A program made the position numbers and the translations under genes. From Vibrio sp. YMD68 (GTDB lineage: Bacteria > Pseudomonadota > Gammaproteobacteria > Enterobacterales > Vibrionaceae): a stretch of 64,000 bases of DNA. Position 1 is the stretch's first letter, and every line of letters starts with the position of its first letter. Positions 16,623 through 24,417 of the stretch are shown in pieces. The DNA lies in contig NZ_CP124613.1 of the NCBI RefSeq assembly GCF_029958905.1, forward strand, positions 930,001 to 994,000, written 5' to 3'. A model generated the notes under the pieces. The model had not been told where the DNA came from. It worked only from the letters and a program-made list of their open reading frames with translations, and did no database searches.

Positions 16623-17199
16623 TTACCTGAAATTCAAAGGCTTAAAGTTCTTAGGCTCTGGTTCTTTGCCCCTTTAGCAATTCGTCCCTAGTAGACTCAG
16701 CAAATCCGCATTGTCGGCCTAAGTTCTTGAATAGCTCAGGCCGTAAAACATGCCAATATTCGTGGGTTGCTTCATTGTCAGGTCGTGGCGGTCGGCTTCT
16801 TGTTTAACTGGCTCAAAGTCGCTTTTGGATTCTTAACCAATCAGCATTTCGGCTTGGCAGTTGCCTCGGCAATTTGCCATTGTCTTGCGCTTTGGTTGGA
16901 AAGAAAGGGCGCTTGTTGTTACTCGGTCGGGTTGCCTCATTGGGCAGGGAAGAGGAATTACTTGTTTCAGGTTGGTCGCCTTTGGCGGTCAAGTTGGTTT
17001 AAACCTTGTGGTTTGGTTCAGAAAATTGGTCTGAAACAGCAGTTCTTTCTCAAGTAATTCAATCGTTTGTGGTAAAACATAACAAGCAATTTAAGAGGGA
17101 TTCACAACGCTCGGCACTTTTGCTTCTACTTCAGTTTTAGTGTTTATGGCACAATGCTTTAGGTTTTGATGTAAGCGTTGTTCACCCCTTAATTGGGCG
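16617..17199 (+). repeat. Gene-less cassette, family 3 copy c (full length)
   Basis: Cassette of 583 bp, close relative of copy b. Its longest + frame (16767-17057) is not preserved in copy b, which argues against coding. Confidence 0.85.
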
Positions 17200-17205
17200 T
17201 TAGTT
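17077..17205 (+). repeat. attC site, alpha type
   Basis: Left arm ACATAAC 17077-17083, right core GTTAGTT 17199-17205. Cut point 17199/17200. Confidence 0.95.
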
Positions 17206-17253
17206 TACCAATCAAGATCATCACCCTAGTTTTTATTTTGGGTGATGTCTTCG

Positions 17254-17550
17254 CTACAAGTGGTTTTGTGGGAGTTGTAATTGACCAAGTACAGCCACAA
17301 CTAAAATAAAACCGTCTTCTTTTGTAAAGTAAGCTGTGTGTTTTCCTACCGGAAAATAGAAACCGCTTGGATAAATTTCATCGCAACTGCGACCTACGGC
17401 TGGATTGTCGGCAAGCATTTGAAACCCAGTTAGCAATGTATCTTTATAGTTGTTCCACTGCATTTCAGAAAAGTTGTTGACGGTATAGCTTTTAATTTTT
17501 CGTAAATGAGCCTGAGCCAATTTACTTAGTTTGTATTTATTCTTTTGCAT
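17254..17550 (-). CDS. parE: ParE-type toxin
   Basis: The 98-residue protein fits the ParE branch of the RelE/ParE superfamily: YKLSKLAQAHLRKIKSYT at the N-terminus, GFQMLADNPAVGRSCDEI in the middle, then YFPVGKHTAYF and a short C-terminal strand. ParE toxins poison DNA gyrase. The antitoxin gene ends six bases upstream, so the two are co-transcribed from the strong minus-strand promoter at 17831-17858. The orientation is opposite to the array. The conserved GRSCDEI segment is typical of vibrio cassette ParE proteins. Confidence 0.94.
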   Translation of the reverse strand: MQKNKYKLSKLAQAHLRKIKSYTVNNFSEMQWNNYKDTLLTGFQMLADNPAVGRSCDEIYPSGFYFPVGKHTAYFTKEDGFILVVAVLGQLQLPQNHL

Positions 17551-17556
17551 AGTGGG

Positions 17557-17805
17557 TTACAAGGCGCTTAGGAAATCTTCACCATCAACTACATTGCCTT
17601 GTGCTAAGTCTTGTTTAGCTGACTCGAAACAATGTTTAAGATAATCAGTTTTCATTGCCTCTAGTTCTTCATAGTCTTTGATAGACATTACCACTACGGC
17701 ATCTTTACTGTTTTTGCTAATCTTTACTGGCTCACGTTGGGCGCTTAGAAGCAGCTCACCAAAGTTACGCTTTGCATCATTTGCTGTTAGTGTGTGCATA
17801 CTCAA
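17557..17805 (-). CDS. Phd/YefM-type antitoxin paired with ParE
   Basis: The 82-residue product begins MSMHTLTANDAKRNFGELL, the characteristic Phd/YefM N-terminus that dimerises and binds operator DNA. It continues with EPVKISKNSKDAVVVMSIKDY and ends in an acidic toxin-binding tail. The upstream DNA has inverted repeats overlapping the promoter, consistent with autorepression. The combination of a Phd-type antitoxin with a ParE toxin (rather than a ParD antitoxin) is known in the family. Confidence 0.94.
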   Translation of the reverse strand: MSMHTLTANDAKRNFGELLLSAQREPVKISKNSKDAVVVMSIKDYEELEAMKTDYLKHCFESAKQDLAQGNVVDGEDFLSAL

Positions 17806-17830
17806 TCTCCAAATTTGGAATTACAGTAAG

Positions 17831-17884
17831 ATTATAGTTTGTCGCACAAAATGGTCAATATAATTAAATCGTGTGATTTGTGCG
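17831..17884 (-). promoter_or_regulatory. Promoter and operator-like repeats of the parE/phd pair
   Basis: On the minus strand TTGACC (17858-17853) and TATAAT (17836-17831) are 16 bases apart, a strong sigma-70 match. Palindrome TTTGTcgcACAAA (17838-17850) lies in the spacer, and arms CGCACAAA (17843-17850) and TTTGTGCG (17877-17884) flank the -35. These are probable antitoxin-binding sites. Confidence 0.75.
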
Positions 17885-17891
17885 AAAGGTA

Positions 17892-18015
17892 AACTAACAA
17901 GCAATTCAAGCTGATTCGCAACGCTCGGCATTTTTGGTTTCAGTTGGTTTAGTGATTAAGGTGAAGTGTTCGGGTAAGGTGGTAACGTTGCTCACAACTT
18001 AATTGGGCGTTATGT
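17892..18015 (+). repeat. attC site, alpha variant
   Basis: Left arm AACTAAC 17892-17898, right core GTTATGT 18009-18015. Head TTAGTTTACC matches tail GGTAAACTAA. Cut point 18009/18010. Confidence 0.95.
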
Positions 18016-18080
18016 TGCAATGAGCTTTCGATATGCTCTAATGTTACCTAAATCGTTATTGTTCCGAGAGAAATCGAATC

Positions 18081-18587
18081 ATGTATCAACTGCGCTGCAC
18101 TAAGAAATCACAAGACTTGCTGGGTCTTAGACCCCAAGACCTGTCAGATGTTGAAAGCGAACATCATATTCTCGGTAATTGGTATATACATACATTTACT
18201 CAAGAGCGTCGAAAATGTCTCTTTTTCATGGAAGAGAAAACTCTAATGTCTTTTGTGCTTATCGGTTTCAAAAAGTCAGAATTCAAGCATTTTAATGAAG
18301 CTTTCAAAAGTGGGTTGTTGACCTTACTAGAGCTTGAAAATGCTCCAAATGAGATTCTTTCTTCGTTTGAAAATGCAGAGCCGAATATTAGCTTTACCAA
18401 AACTGACAGTCGAAAGTTACTTGGTCACGTTAACGATAAAATGTCGTTGTACCAAGATTTCATATATTCAGATGGCGGCTTTGAGCATTGTGATCTAGCG
18501 CAGATCACCGCAAAAATTAATAGAATGCCTCAAAAAGAGTTGGGTTGGGCATTATCAATAGATGCCTTCAATGAGCTCTTCAACTAG
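18081..18587 (+). CDS. DUF6933-like protein, unknown function
   Basis: The 168-residue protein opens MYQLRCTKKSQDLLGL and continues LGNWYIHTFTQERRKCLFFMEEKTLMSFVLIG, the pattern I associate with DUF6933. Near the C-terminus is INRMPQKELGWALS, another conserved spot of that family. There is no signal peptide or membrane segment, and the biochemical role is not known. ATG 18081 is the first methionine in frame and matches family N-termini, although the ribosome site is only GAGAG. The cassette is intact by its matching ends (TTATGTTGC / GCAACATAA). Confidence 0.78.
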   Translation: MYQLRCTKKSQDLLGLRPQDLSDVESEHHILGNWYIHTFTQERRKCLFFMEEKTLMSFVLIGFKKSEFKHFNEAFKSGLLTLLELENAPNEILSSFENAEPNISFTKTDSRKLLGHVNDKMSLYQDFIYSDGGFEHCDLAQITAKINRMPQKELGWALSIDAFNELFN

Positions 18588-18589
18588 CA

Positions 18590-18715
18590 ACATAACAAAC
18601 TGTTCAAGAGTGATTCGCAACGCGTGGCACTTTTACTATGCGTTGCGTTTAGTGTTTAAGGTTGTATACGGAAGCATCGGTATTGCGTTGCTCACACCTT
18701 AACAGGGCGTTAAGT
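18590..18715 (+). repeat. attC site, epsilon type
   Basis: Left arm ACATAAC 18590-18596, right core GTTAAGT 18709-18715. Cut point 18709/18710. Confidence 0.95.
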
Positions 18716-18758
18716 GCCTTGGTGGCAAAATCAACTTCAGTTGGCTAGAGAAGTAATA

Positions 18759-20303
18759 ATGAGATTAACAAATGATGCGGTTGAATTCGCAAAAACACAT
18801 ATAACGAAGTTTTATGATTCCGACTTTTTCCCTAAGCCATTTGAGTACTTGGCATTATGGGATAATTGGAATGACGTAAAGACTTACTTAACCACAACCG
18901 ATTTAGACAATATCTTAATGGAAGATCCAACGATATTGTGTTCACCTAAACCAAGTGGCACATTTCGAATTGTTCACCAAATTGACCCAATTTCATCCAT
19001 AGTTTATACCGCTCTGACATATATGATTGCGGAAAAAATCGAACAAAATAGGTTTGAATTATCAGAGCAAGTAGCATGTTCATATCGTGTGTCTATTGAT
19101 AGGAATACAGGAACATTTTTCGATAATGGTACTGGTTATGGGGACTTCCTTGAAAAATGTTCTGAGCTTAATGATACGTATGAGCATGTGTTAATTACTG
19201 ATATAAGTGACTTCTACAACCAAGTTTATGTACATAGATTGAGGAATGCTATCAGTGCCCTAGATACTGGGTTTGAACCTGTCGCAAAGAGCATAGAGGA
19301 GTTTCTGTTAGCCATTAACGGATCTCCAACTAAAGGTATACCTGTGGGTCCAGCCTCAAGTATTATTATGGCGGAGGCTCTAATGATCGATGTGGATGAA
19401 TTCATTTCGAATAGTGGTTTTAAACACACTCGATATGTTGATGATTTTAGGATTTTCGCTAATTCTAAAAGTGAGTTGGTCAACTTTTTAGACAAGTTAA
19501 CTAAGTATCTATTTGAAAATCATAGATTAAATCTATCTTCTTCGAAGACAGAAATTATCTCTAAGGCTAACTTTGTTGATAATTACTTGGAGAGTCCAGA
19601 GAATGTTGAGAAGTCACATATACACCAAACTTTAACGGAGATTATGGAGCCTCAAGGGGTGTATCAGGCGTATGAAGAAGAACCTGAATTACCGTCTGAA
19701 ACAGAAATTAGACCAACAGTTATGTTTTCTATGTGCCAAAAGTTACTTGCTTTGGAAAAGCTAGATCTTGGGGTTGCTAGACATATACTAAGACAGTGTA
19801 GAAAATATAGGATTCGCTCTGTATCAAAATTCATTACTGAGAACTTTGAGTATTTTTGTCCTGTAATCAATGATGTTGTTTTATATCTAGATAAAGTCAC
19901 AAATCCTAGATTTATTGAATTGAATGTTAGTAAGTTTGAGGATCTAGTTCAAGGCAATAGCTATGCACATTTACCTTTTGTTCGTCTTTGGTTAGCGGAG
20001 TATTTTCGAAGAAATACGAATTTTTTAAAGTCACCAGTTATTGCTGATTATGTTGCAGGATCCTTACATCATGAAGCTTATGCTGATCATATAATTGAGT
20101 CATCTAATCTATCTGAATTTAGACACATTAAGGCTAGCCTTAATGAAGTTAGTGACCGAAAAAGAAGAGCGATTTTTAAAGCATCCCTTGTAACAGCAAA
20201 AGATGACCGTGACGCTTGGTTAAACTCAATAAGTCGTAGGTACAGCACAAACATTATTGATGTTAGCGTTATCAAATGGGTTAAAGCTAAGAGCAATAGT
20301 TGA
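18759..20303 (+). CDS. Reverse transcriptase (unknown-group/Abi-like, candidate phage defence)
   Basis: The 514-residue protein has ordered RT motifs: VLITDISDFYNQV with Asp148 (motif A), GIPVGPASSIIMAEAL (motif B), and YVDDF with Asp228-Asp229 (motif C, catalytic), followed by LSSSKTEII (motif D-like). It lacks the maturase and endonuclease domains of group II introns and is far longer than retron RTs. The C-terminal half (about residues 300-514) is a helical domain, as in Abi and other defence RTs. I use ATG 18759, not the GTG 18714 in the attC core. Only 49 bp precede it and 6 bp follow before the next attC, so there is little room for a flanking ncRNA. Antiphage function is inference from the family type. 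Confidence 0.9.
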   Translation: MRLTNDAVEFAKTHITKFYDSDFFPKPFEYLALWDNWNDVKTYLTTTDLDNILMEDPTILCSPKPSGTFRIVHQIDPISSIVYTALTYMIAEKIEQNRFELSEQVACSYRVSIDRNTGTFFDNGTGYGDFLEKCSELNDTYEHVLITDISDFYNQVYVHRLRNAISALDTGFEPVAKSIEEFLLAINGSPTKGIPVGPASSIIMAEALMIDVDEFISNSGFKHTRYVDDFRIFANSKSELVNFLDKLTKYLFENHRLNLSSSKTEIISKANFVDNYLESPENVEKSHIHQTLTEIMEPQGVYQAYEEEPELPSETEIRPTVMFSMCQKLLALEKLDLGVARHILRQCRKYRIRSVSKFITENFEYFCPVINDVVLYLDKVTNPRFIELNVSKFEDLVQGNSYAHLPFVRLWLAEYFRRNTNFLKSPVIADYVAGSLHHEAYADHIIESSNLSEFRHIKASLNEVSDRKRRAIFKASLVTAKDDRDAWLNSISRRYSTNIIDVSVIKWVKAKSNS

Positions 20304-20309
20304 GACGGC

Positions 20310-20406
20310 ACTTAACAAAGCATTTAAGAGTGATTCGCAACGCTTGGCAGTTTCGCTTCGCTCAAGTATAGCCAAGCGTCGCTCACACCTTAATGCGGCG
20401 TTAGTT
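20310..20406 (+). repeat. attC site, delta type
   Basis: Left arm ACTTAAC 20310-20316, right core GTTAGTT 20400-20406. Head TTAAGTGCC matches tail GGCACTTAA. Cut point 20400/20401. Confidence 0.95.
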
Positions 20407-20430
20407 TTACATACAAAATTTAGAATCAAT

Positions 20431-21372
20431 ATGTTAGATAAAATTTATAAATACATGCCTTTGCGCAAGCAGTTTTTCGAAAATTTCTTAATTCGAGGCT
20501 CTCAGAAGTATGCCTTAAATGATCCTTTTGAATTGAATCCCAGCAGTAAAAAGAGTAACAAATCACTCTCCGACAGTGCTTATTTTGACTATGCGGTTAT
20601 ATCTTTATCAGAAACTAATAATAATCTATTAATGTGGGCTCATTATGCAGATCAGCATAAGGGTGTTGTCATTGAACTAGATACAAATCATGAACTTTTT
20701 GAAAGTTATACACCATACCCAATCCTTCGATTTGATGAAGAATTAGATGCTGAAGTACTAGATGAAGTTGAAAACAGCAAGAGAGAATCTATAAAAGCAG
20801 GACAAATTCAAAGGGTAAGGTATAACTCTCGAAGACCTAAGCTAGATCGATTTGAAACAATCAGAGAGCACTTTCTAGTTAAGAGCGATGAATGGATATA
20901 TGAAAAAGAGCACCGAATCATATTGCCACTCGTTACTGCAGACAGAGTAATAGTACACGATAAATATTTAAGTGAGATTGAAGAGTATTCATATTCTCCT
21001 GAAGTCCTAGAAACACAGAAACTTGGTGGGGGTATGAATATGGTCAACATTAAGGAGCCACTAATGGCTGAAGGGAATTATTTGCTCCGTTATGGAGCTG
21101 AGTATGTTGACCAAGATGATTTAGTGAAAGGTTTTGTAGACAATACAATTAATGCTTATCTTCGGAGCATATCTGAAGACCCTAGCACAATATTTCTATA
21201 CCGAGTTGATCCAAAAGCTATTAAGTCTGTGTGTTTTGGATGCAGGGTAGATCAAAGAGAAAAAAGTGAGTTGGTCGAAATCATCCGTAGTAACAAAAAA
21301 TTGAAGCATGTAAAAATTTATCAAGCTAACGTCAGCTCAGAAAGGTTTGAGCTTGAGATAAAGAAAAACTAA
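20431..21372 (+). CDS. DUF2971 family protein
   Basis: The 313-residue protein carries the DUF2971 hallmarks: IYKYMPLR at the start, LNDPFELNP, then NNLLMWAHYADQHKGVVIELD. A large central region has several acidic residues and EWIYEKEHRIILP. The biochemical activity of DUF2971 is not established; members often occur in accessory and defence-rich DNA. I start at ATG 20431, 30 bases into the cassette; the longer frame to 20257 crosses the attC. The stop overlaps the following attC arm. The preceding cassette is the reverse transcriptase, and both carry delta-type attC sites. Confidence 0.85.
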   Translation: MLDKIYKYMPLRKQFFENFLIRGSQKYALNDPFELNPSSKKSNKSLSDSAYFDYAVISLSETNNNLLMWAHYADQHKGVVIELDTNHELFESYTPYPILRFDEELDAEVLDEVENSKRESIKAGQIQRVRYNSRRPKLDRFETIREHFLVKSDEWIYEKEHRIILPLVTADRVIVHDKYLSEIEEYSYSPEVLETQKLGGGMNMVNIKEPLMAEGNYLLRYGAEYVDQDDLVKGFVDNTINAYLRSISEDPSTIFLYRVDPKAIKSVCFGCRVDQREKSELVEIIRSNKKLKHVKIYQANVSSERFELEIKKN

Positions 21373-21463
21373 CAATCTGTTTAAGAGTGATTCGCAACGC
21401 TTGGCAGTTTCGCTTCGCTCAAGTATAGCCAAGCGCCGCTCACACCTTAATGCGGCGTTAAGA
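21367..21463 (+). repeat. attC site, delta type
   Basis: Left arm AACTAAC 21367-21373, right core GTTAAGA 21457-21463. The body is nearly identical to the site at 20310. Cut point 21457/21458. Confidence 0.95.
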
Positions 21464-21983
21464 CTCGCTGTGATTTTTTGGCTAGGTAGTTCTGCAATCG
21501 GCCACTTTAAGTTTGTCGTACTGCGAAGTTTAGGCGGTTATGTGGCTCTAAGAATGTGCGCTGTAAAAGCCAGTTTGGGCGTAATCCAAAGTTTGGTGGC
21601 AACCGTTTTGAAGCGCGTTTCTCAAACCAATTGTTTCTATCTGCTCACAAACTCTCATCGTACTCGTTGAGTTGGATTTTTCCGCAGTTCATTATTGAAC
21701 GCGTGAATTCAGTGGGCGGCTTGTTGTCTCAGTGCATATCGGGTTTCGTGGGGCACCGCTTGTGAGTATTACGTTTTAAATCGGTCTGGTCGTTTTGCGG
21801 TGTTTTCAATATTGTCATTGGCCGTTCACTACATCGTCAATCCGAAGTCGGTTTTCAAAGCAAGTCTTAACAAACTGCTCAAACGGACAAATAAACGCGT
21901 GGCATTTTTGGTCTGGTTGGCTAAAGTGTTTACGGTGCACATTTTAAGTTAAGTGGTGGGTTTATTTGCCGCTTAGCAGGGCG
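21458..21983 (+). repeat. Gene-less cassette, family 1 copy I
   Basis: Ninth family 1 copy, 526 bp, about 6.6 kb from its nearest sister (copy H), showing spread through the array. A 69-codon version of the RCKSQFGRNP frame is open (21556-21765). Beta attC at the end. Confidence 0.88.
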
Positions 21984-21989
21984 TTAGCT
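21865..21989 (+). repeat. attC site, beta type
   Basis: Left arm TCTTAAC 21865-21871, right core GTTAGCT 21983-21989. Cut point 21983/21984. Confidence 0.94.
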
Positions 21990-22311
21990 GGCTTACGTGG
22001 CCTCCTTTTTGGTTGTTGTGAGTTTGCTTGTATTTGGCAGTTCACTTTTCTATCTCGGGGTTTTACCTTGGGGGTTAAAGTGATTTTGAAGGTTATTCGT
22101 TTTTGCGTGTAACCTGGAATTTGTACTCGATTTAGAATAAGTGTTTAGCTTCACATTCATTGAGCAAATTTCCAAAAAATTGTAGTTTAGTAATCTGATG
22201 AAGGTTACTTTAAGCCGTGCTAACAAGGCACTTAAACGGAACAAAAACAGTTGGTTACGTTTCGCTTCGCTACACATTATAACCAACAATTTTTGTCCGC
22301 TTAGTGCGGCG
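21984..22311 (+). other. Cassette without a recognisable gene
   Basis: Cassette of 328 bp unrelated to families 1-3. No + strand frame is convincing. A 79-codon minus-strand frame (22050-22289) runs into the attC and lacks a ribosome site, so I do not call it. Head TTAGCTGGC and tail GCCGTGCTAAC match only partly. Confidence 0.7.
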
Positions 22312-22317
22312 TTATAT
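22218..22317 (+). repeat. attC site, delta type
   Basis: Left arm TGCTAAC 22218-22224, right core GTTATAT 22311-22317. Inner arms GTTGGTTA and TAACCAAC pair. Cut point 22311/22312. Confidence 0.93.
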
Positions 22318-22385
22318 GCCCGAGTACCCCACGTTTAGTAGACACTTTACTAAGTTAGATCTAGGGTCTAATTGAGAGGTGATTT

Positions 22386-22694
22386 ATGACTAAACATCGT
22401 AATCCAGCGTACACCGAAGAGTTCCGCAAAGAAGCAGTCCGTCTTGCCAGTCTTCCTGGCCGAACAGCAGTTTCCGTTGCCAAGGAGTTGGGCATCAGTG
22501 CTCAGCAGATCCGGAACTGGAAGCGTCAGTTCACACGCCTATCTGATAAACAGTTTAACACCTTAGACGGTGTCGATTATTCGAAGAAAGAGTCCGAAGA
22601 GCTTCGAGCGCTAAGGCGCGAGAACAAGCGACTCAAAGATGAAATGGAATTCCTAAAAAAGGTATCGGCGTACTTCGCGAAGCAGCAAGAGTGA
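22386..22694 (+). CDS. IS3-family transposase OrfA
   Basis: The 102-residue protein has a helix-turn-helix (TEEFRKEAVRLAS, then SVAKELGISAQQIRNWKRQF) that binds the element ends. A leucine-zipper-like coiled coil follows (ESEELRALRRENKRLKDEM), used for dimerisation. A slippery A AAA AAG at 22655-22661, in register with the CTA-AAA-AAG codons, precedes the overlap with orfB. It would allow a -1 frameshift to make the OrfAB transposase; the -1 frame is open from there into orfB. Confidence 0.95.
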   Translation: MTKHRNPAYTEEFRKEAVRLASLPGRTAVSVAKELGISAQQIRNWKRQFTRLSDKQFNTLDGVDYSKKESEELRALRRENKRLKDEMEFLKKVSAYFAKQQE

Positions 22695-23542
22695 AGTACG
22701 AGTTCATTGAAAGCTATGCCGGTGAGTATTCCATTAACTTAATGTGCCGCACCTTAGAAATGAGTCGGGGCGGCTATTATAAGTGGAGCCATCATACGCC
22801 GAGTGAGCGTTCAAAGCGGCGAGAGCGCTTTGAACAGCTCGTCATGTGTACCTTTGCCCAATATCGGGCACGCTACGGTTCAGTGCGAATAGCAGAAGAG
22901 CTAAACGAAGCTGGCTATGCCTGCTGCGTGAATTATGTGGCTGATATCATGAGGCAAAAAGGTATCAGGGCACGTAATGGTAAAGGGTTTAAATACAGCA
23001 AGGATGTGGCTGCTATGACGAATGTTGCCGACAATTTACTGCGAAGAGACTTTGAGTCTGAGACGCCAAATCAGAAGTGGGTTACGGACATCACGTATAT
23101 CTGGGTGAAGAGCCGTTGGCTCTTCTTGGCGACAGTGATGGACCTGCATTCAAGGCGCATCGTGGGTTGGTCGCTAGGGGCAACTATGACCGTCGAGCTC
23201 ATCACCAATGCGCTAAAAATGGCGTTTGAGTCACGTAAGCCGCCTAAGGGCGTCATTATCCACTCAGACCGTGGTGTACAATACAGAGCATATAAATATC
23301 AAGACTTCATGCGCAAGCATGGAGGTGTGCCGAGCATGAGTCGACAGGGTAACTGTTGGGATAATGCGGTGATGGAGTCGTTCTACAGTCGACTGAAAGT
23401 CGAACTGATATACGCAGAGGACTACCAAACTGTCGAAGAAGCCCGAATGGGCATCTTCGAATACATCGAGGTATTTTACAATCGCAGAAGAAGACACTCA
23501 GCGTTGGGGCATGTCAGCCCAGCTGAGTACGAAAGTATGTAG
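22691..23542 (+). CDS. IS3-family transposase OrfB (DDE integrase core)
   Basis: The 283-residue catalytic part contains the rve integrase core: WVTDITYI with the first Asp, IIHSDRGVQY with the second Asp, and SRQGNCWDNAVMESFY with the catalytic Glu, followed by the basic R-R-R-R-H-SAL tail typical of IS3. The nominal start GTG 22691 overlaps the orfA stop. In this family the active transposase is normally the frameshift fusion from orfA. The frame is intact, so the element may still be mobile. Confidence 0.95.
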   Translation: MKYEFIESYAGEYSINLMCRTLEMSRGGYYKWSHHTPSERSKRRERFEQLVMCTFAQYRARYGSVRIAEELNEAGYACCVNYVADIMRQKGIRARNGKGFKYSKDVAAMTNVADNLLRRDFESETPNQKWVTDITYIWVKSRWLFLATVMDLHSRRIVGWSLGATMTVELITNALKMAFESRKPPKGVIIHSDRGVQYRAYKYQDFMRKHGGVPSMSRQGNCWDNAVMESFYSRLKVELIYAEDYQTVEEARMGIFEYIEVFYNRRRRHSALGHVSPAEYESM

Positions 23543-23591
23543 TTATGTACTGTCTACTTTTTGTGGGGTACACCAGCTCTAGGAGGGAATT

Positions 23592-23942
23592 GTGATCAAT
23601 TTGCTGAAGAATATAATCCTAATTAACCTTGCTGCGGCATTGGTAGTCGTAGTGCTATCACAATTTTTTTCTTTGTTTGCTACGACAGAACTCGTTGATT
23701 TCCTTTTCTTTGTTGTCATCGTTATTTGGATTCTGGCGAAGCTAATGTGGGAAGGCGGAGTTCATAGTAAAACAACGCGTCTTGATGACCCTCGTACTGA
23801 TAAAGTGTACAAAATGGTAAAAGGGCATAATTTTGAGAAAGACCAGCAAGACCACTACCGAATGAACTATCAAACAGGTTTAGTCTTTTTCATTGCGGGC
23901 ATACCAGCTTTTATCACTTGTTTGGTTCTTCAATTTTTTTGA
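23592..23942 (+). CDS. Small membrane protein downstream of the IS3 element
   Basis: GTG 23592 follows GGAGG at 23582-23586, only about 10 bases beyond the right end of the IS3-family element. The 116-residue protein has two close N-terminal membrane segments (residues about 4-26 and 34-52), a charged cytoplasmic loop (TTRLDDPRTDKVYKMVKGHNFEKDQQDH) and a C-terminal membrane segment (about 96-115). I recognise no family. Its native upstream region has been replaced by the IS, so expression may depend on read-through from the element. Confidence 0.75.
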   Translation: MINLLKNIILINLAAALVVVVLSQFFSLFATTELVDFLFFVVIVIWILAKLMWEGGVHSKTTRLDDPRTDKVYKMVKGHNFEKDQQDHYRMNYQTGLVFFIAGIPAFITCLVLQFF

Positions 23943-23948
23943 GAATGA

Positions 23949-24073
23949 GCATAACAAACTGCTCAAACGGACAAATAAACGCGTGGCATTTTTGGTCTGG
24001 TTAGCTAAAGTGTTTACGGTACTAATTTTAAGTTAAGTGGCTGGTTTATTTGCCGCTTAGCAGGGCGTTAGTC
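23949..24073 (+). repeat. attC site, beta type
   Basis: Left arm GCATAAC 23949-23955, right core GTTAGTC 24067-24073. Cut point 24067/24068. Confidence 0.94.
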
Positions 24074-24411
24074 GGCTAAAGCTTTGAAAGGTTTTAAGGT
24101 TAAAGTTGGTTCAGTAACTTTCGCCGTATTGTTTTACTGGCAACGTTTTTGGGCGCTACTGGATCGCATGATGTTAATGTTCAATTTAGGGCGCTTTGTT
24201 TGGCCGAGTTAAATGCACAGCCTTGCCCTAAGTAAGTTCTACAAATGTCGTGCATTGGCTTTAATAACAAAAGCTAGTGCTAATAATCGGCATTCAATGG
24301 CAAAGCCACCGACTAACAAGTTAATTAAGTGGACTTATCAACGCTGGGCACTCTCGGCTTGAAGTCTGATAGGCTCGGTAAATTCAGTGGTTGCAGCCAC
24401 TTATTAAGGCG
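24068..24411 (+). repeat. Cassette family 2 copy d, no gene
   Basis: Cassette of 344 bp. The frame shared with copies a and c has a TAA at GAGTTAAATGC (about 24207-24217). Gamma attC at the end. Confidence 0.82.
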
Positions 24412-24417
24412 TTAGGC
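24311..24417 (+). repeat. attC site, gamma type
   Basis: Left arm GACTAAC 24311-24317, right core GTTAGGC 24411-24417. Cut point 24411/24412. Confidence 0.92.

Larger units (their letters stand above)
22323..23572 (+). mobile_element. IS3-family insertion sequence
   Basis: The element carries overlapping orfA and orfB and imperfect terminal inverted repeats: GTACCCCACGTTTAGTAGAC from 22324 and, reading inward from 23571, GTACCCCACAAAAAGTAGAC. About 1.25 kb, normal for IS3. I find no clear 3-4 bp target duplication (CCG on the left, CCA on the right). The cassette it occupies has non-matching ends (TTATATGCCC head, GAGCATAA tail). Confidence 0.9.

Noticed and set aside
22050..22289. Minus-strand 79-codon frame in the gene-less cassette at 21984
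   Set aside because: It reads into the attC site and lacks a ribosome site or family resemblance.
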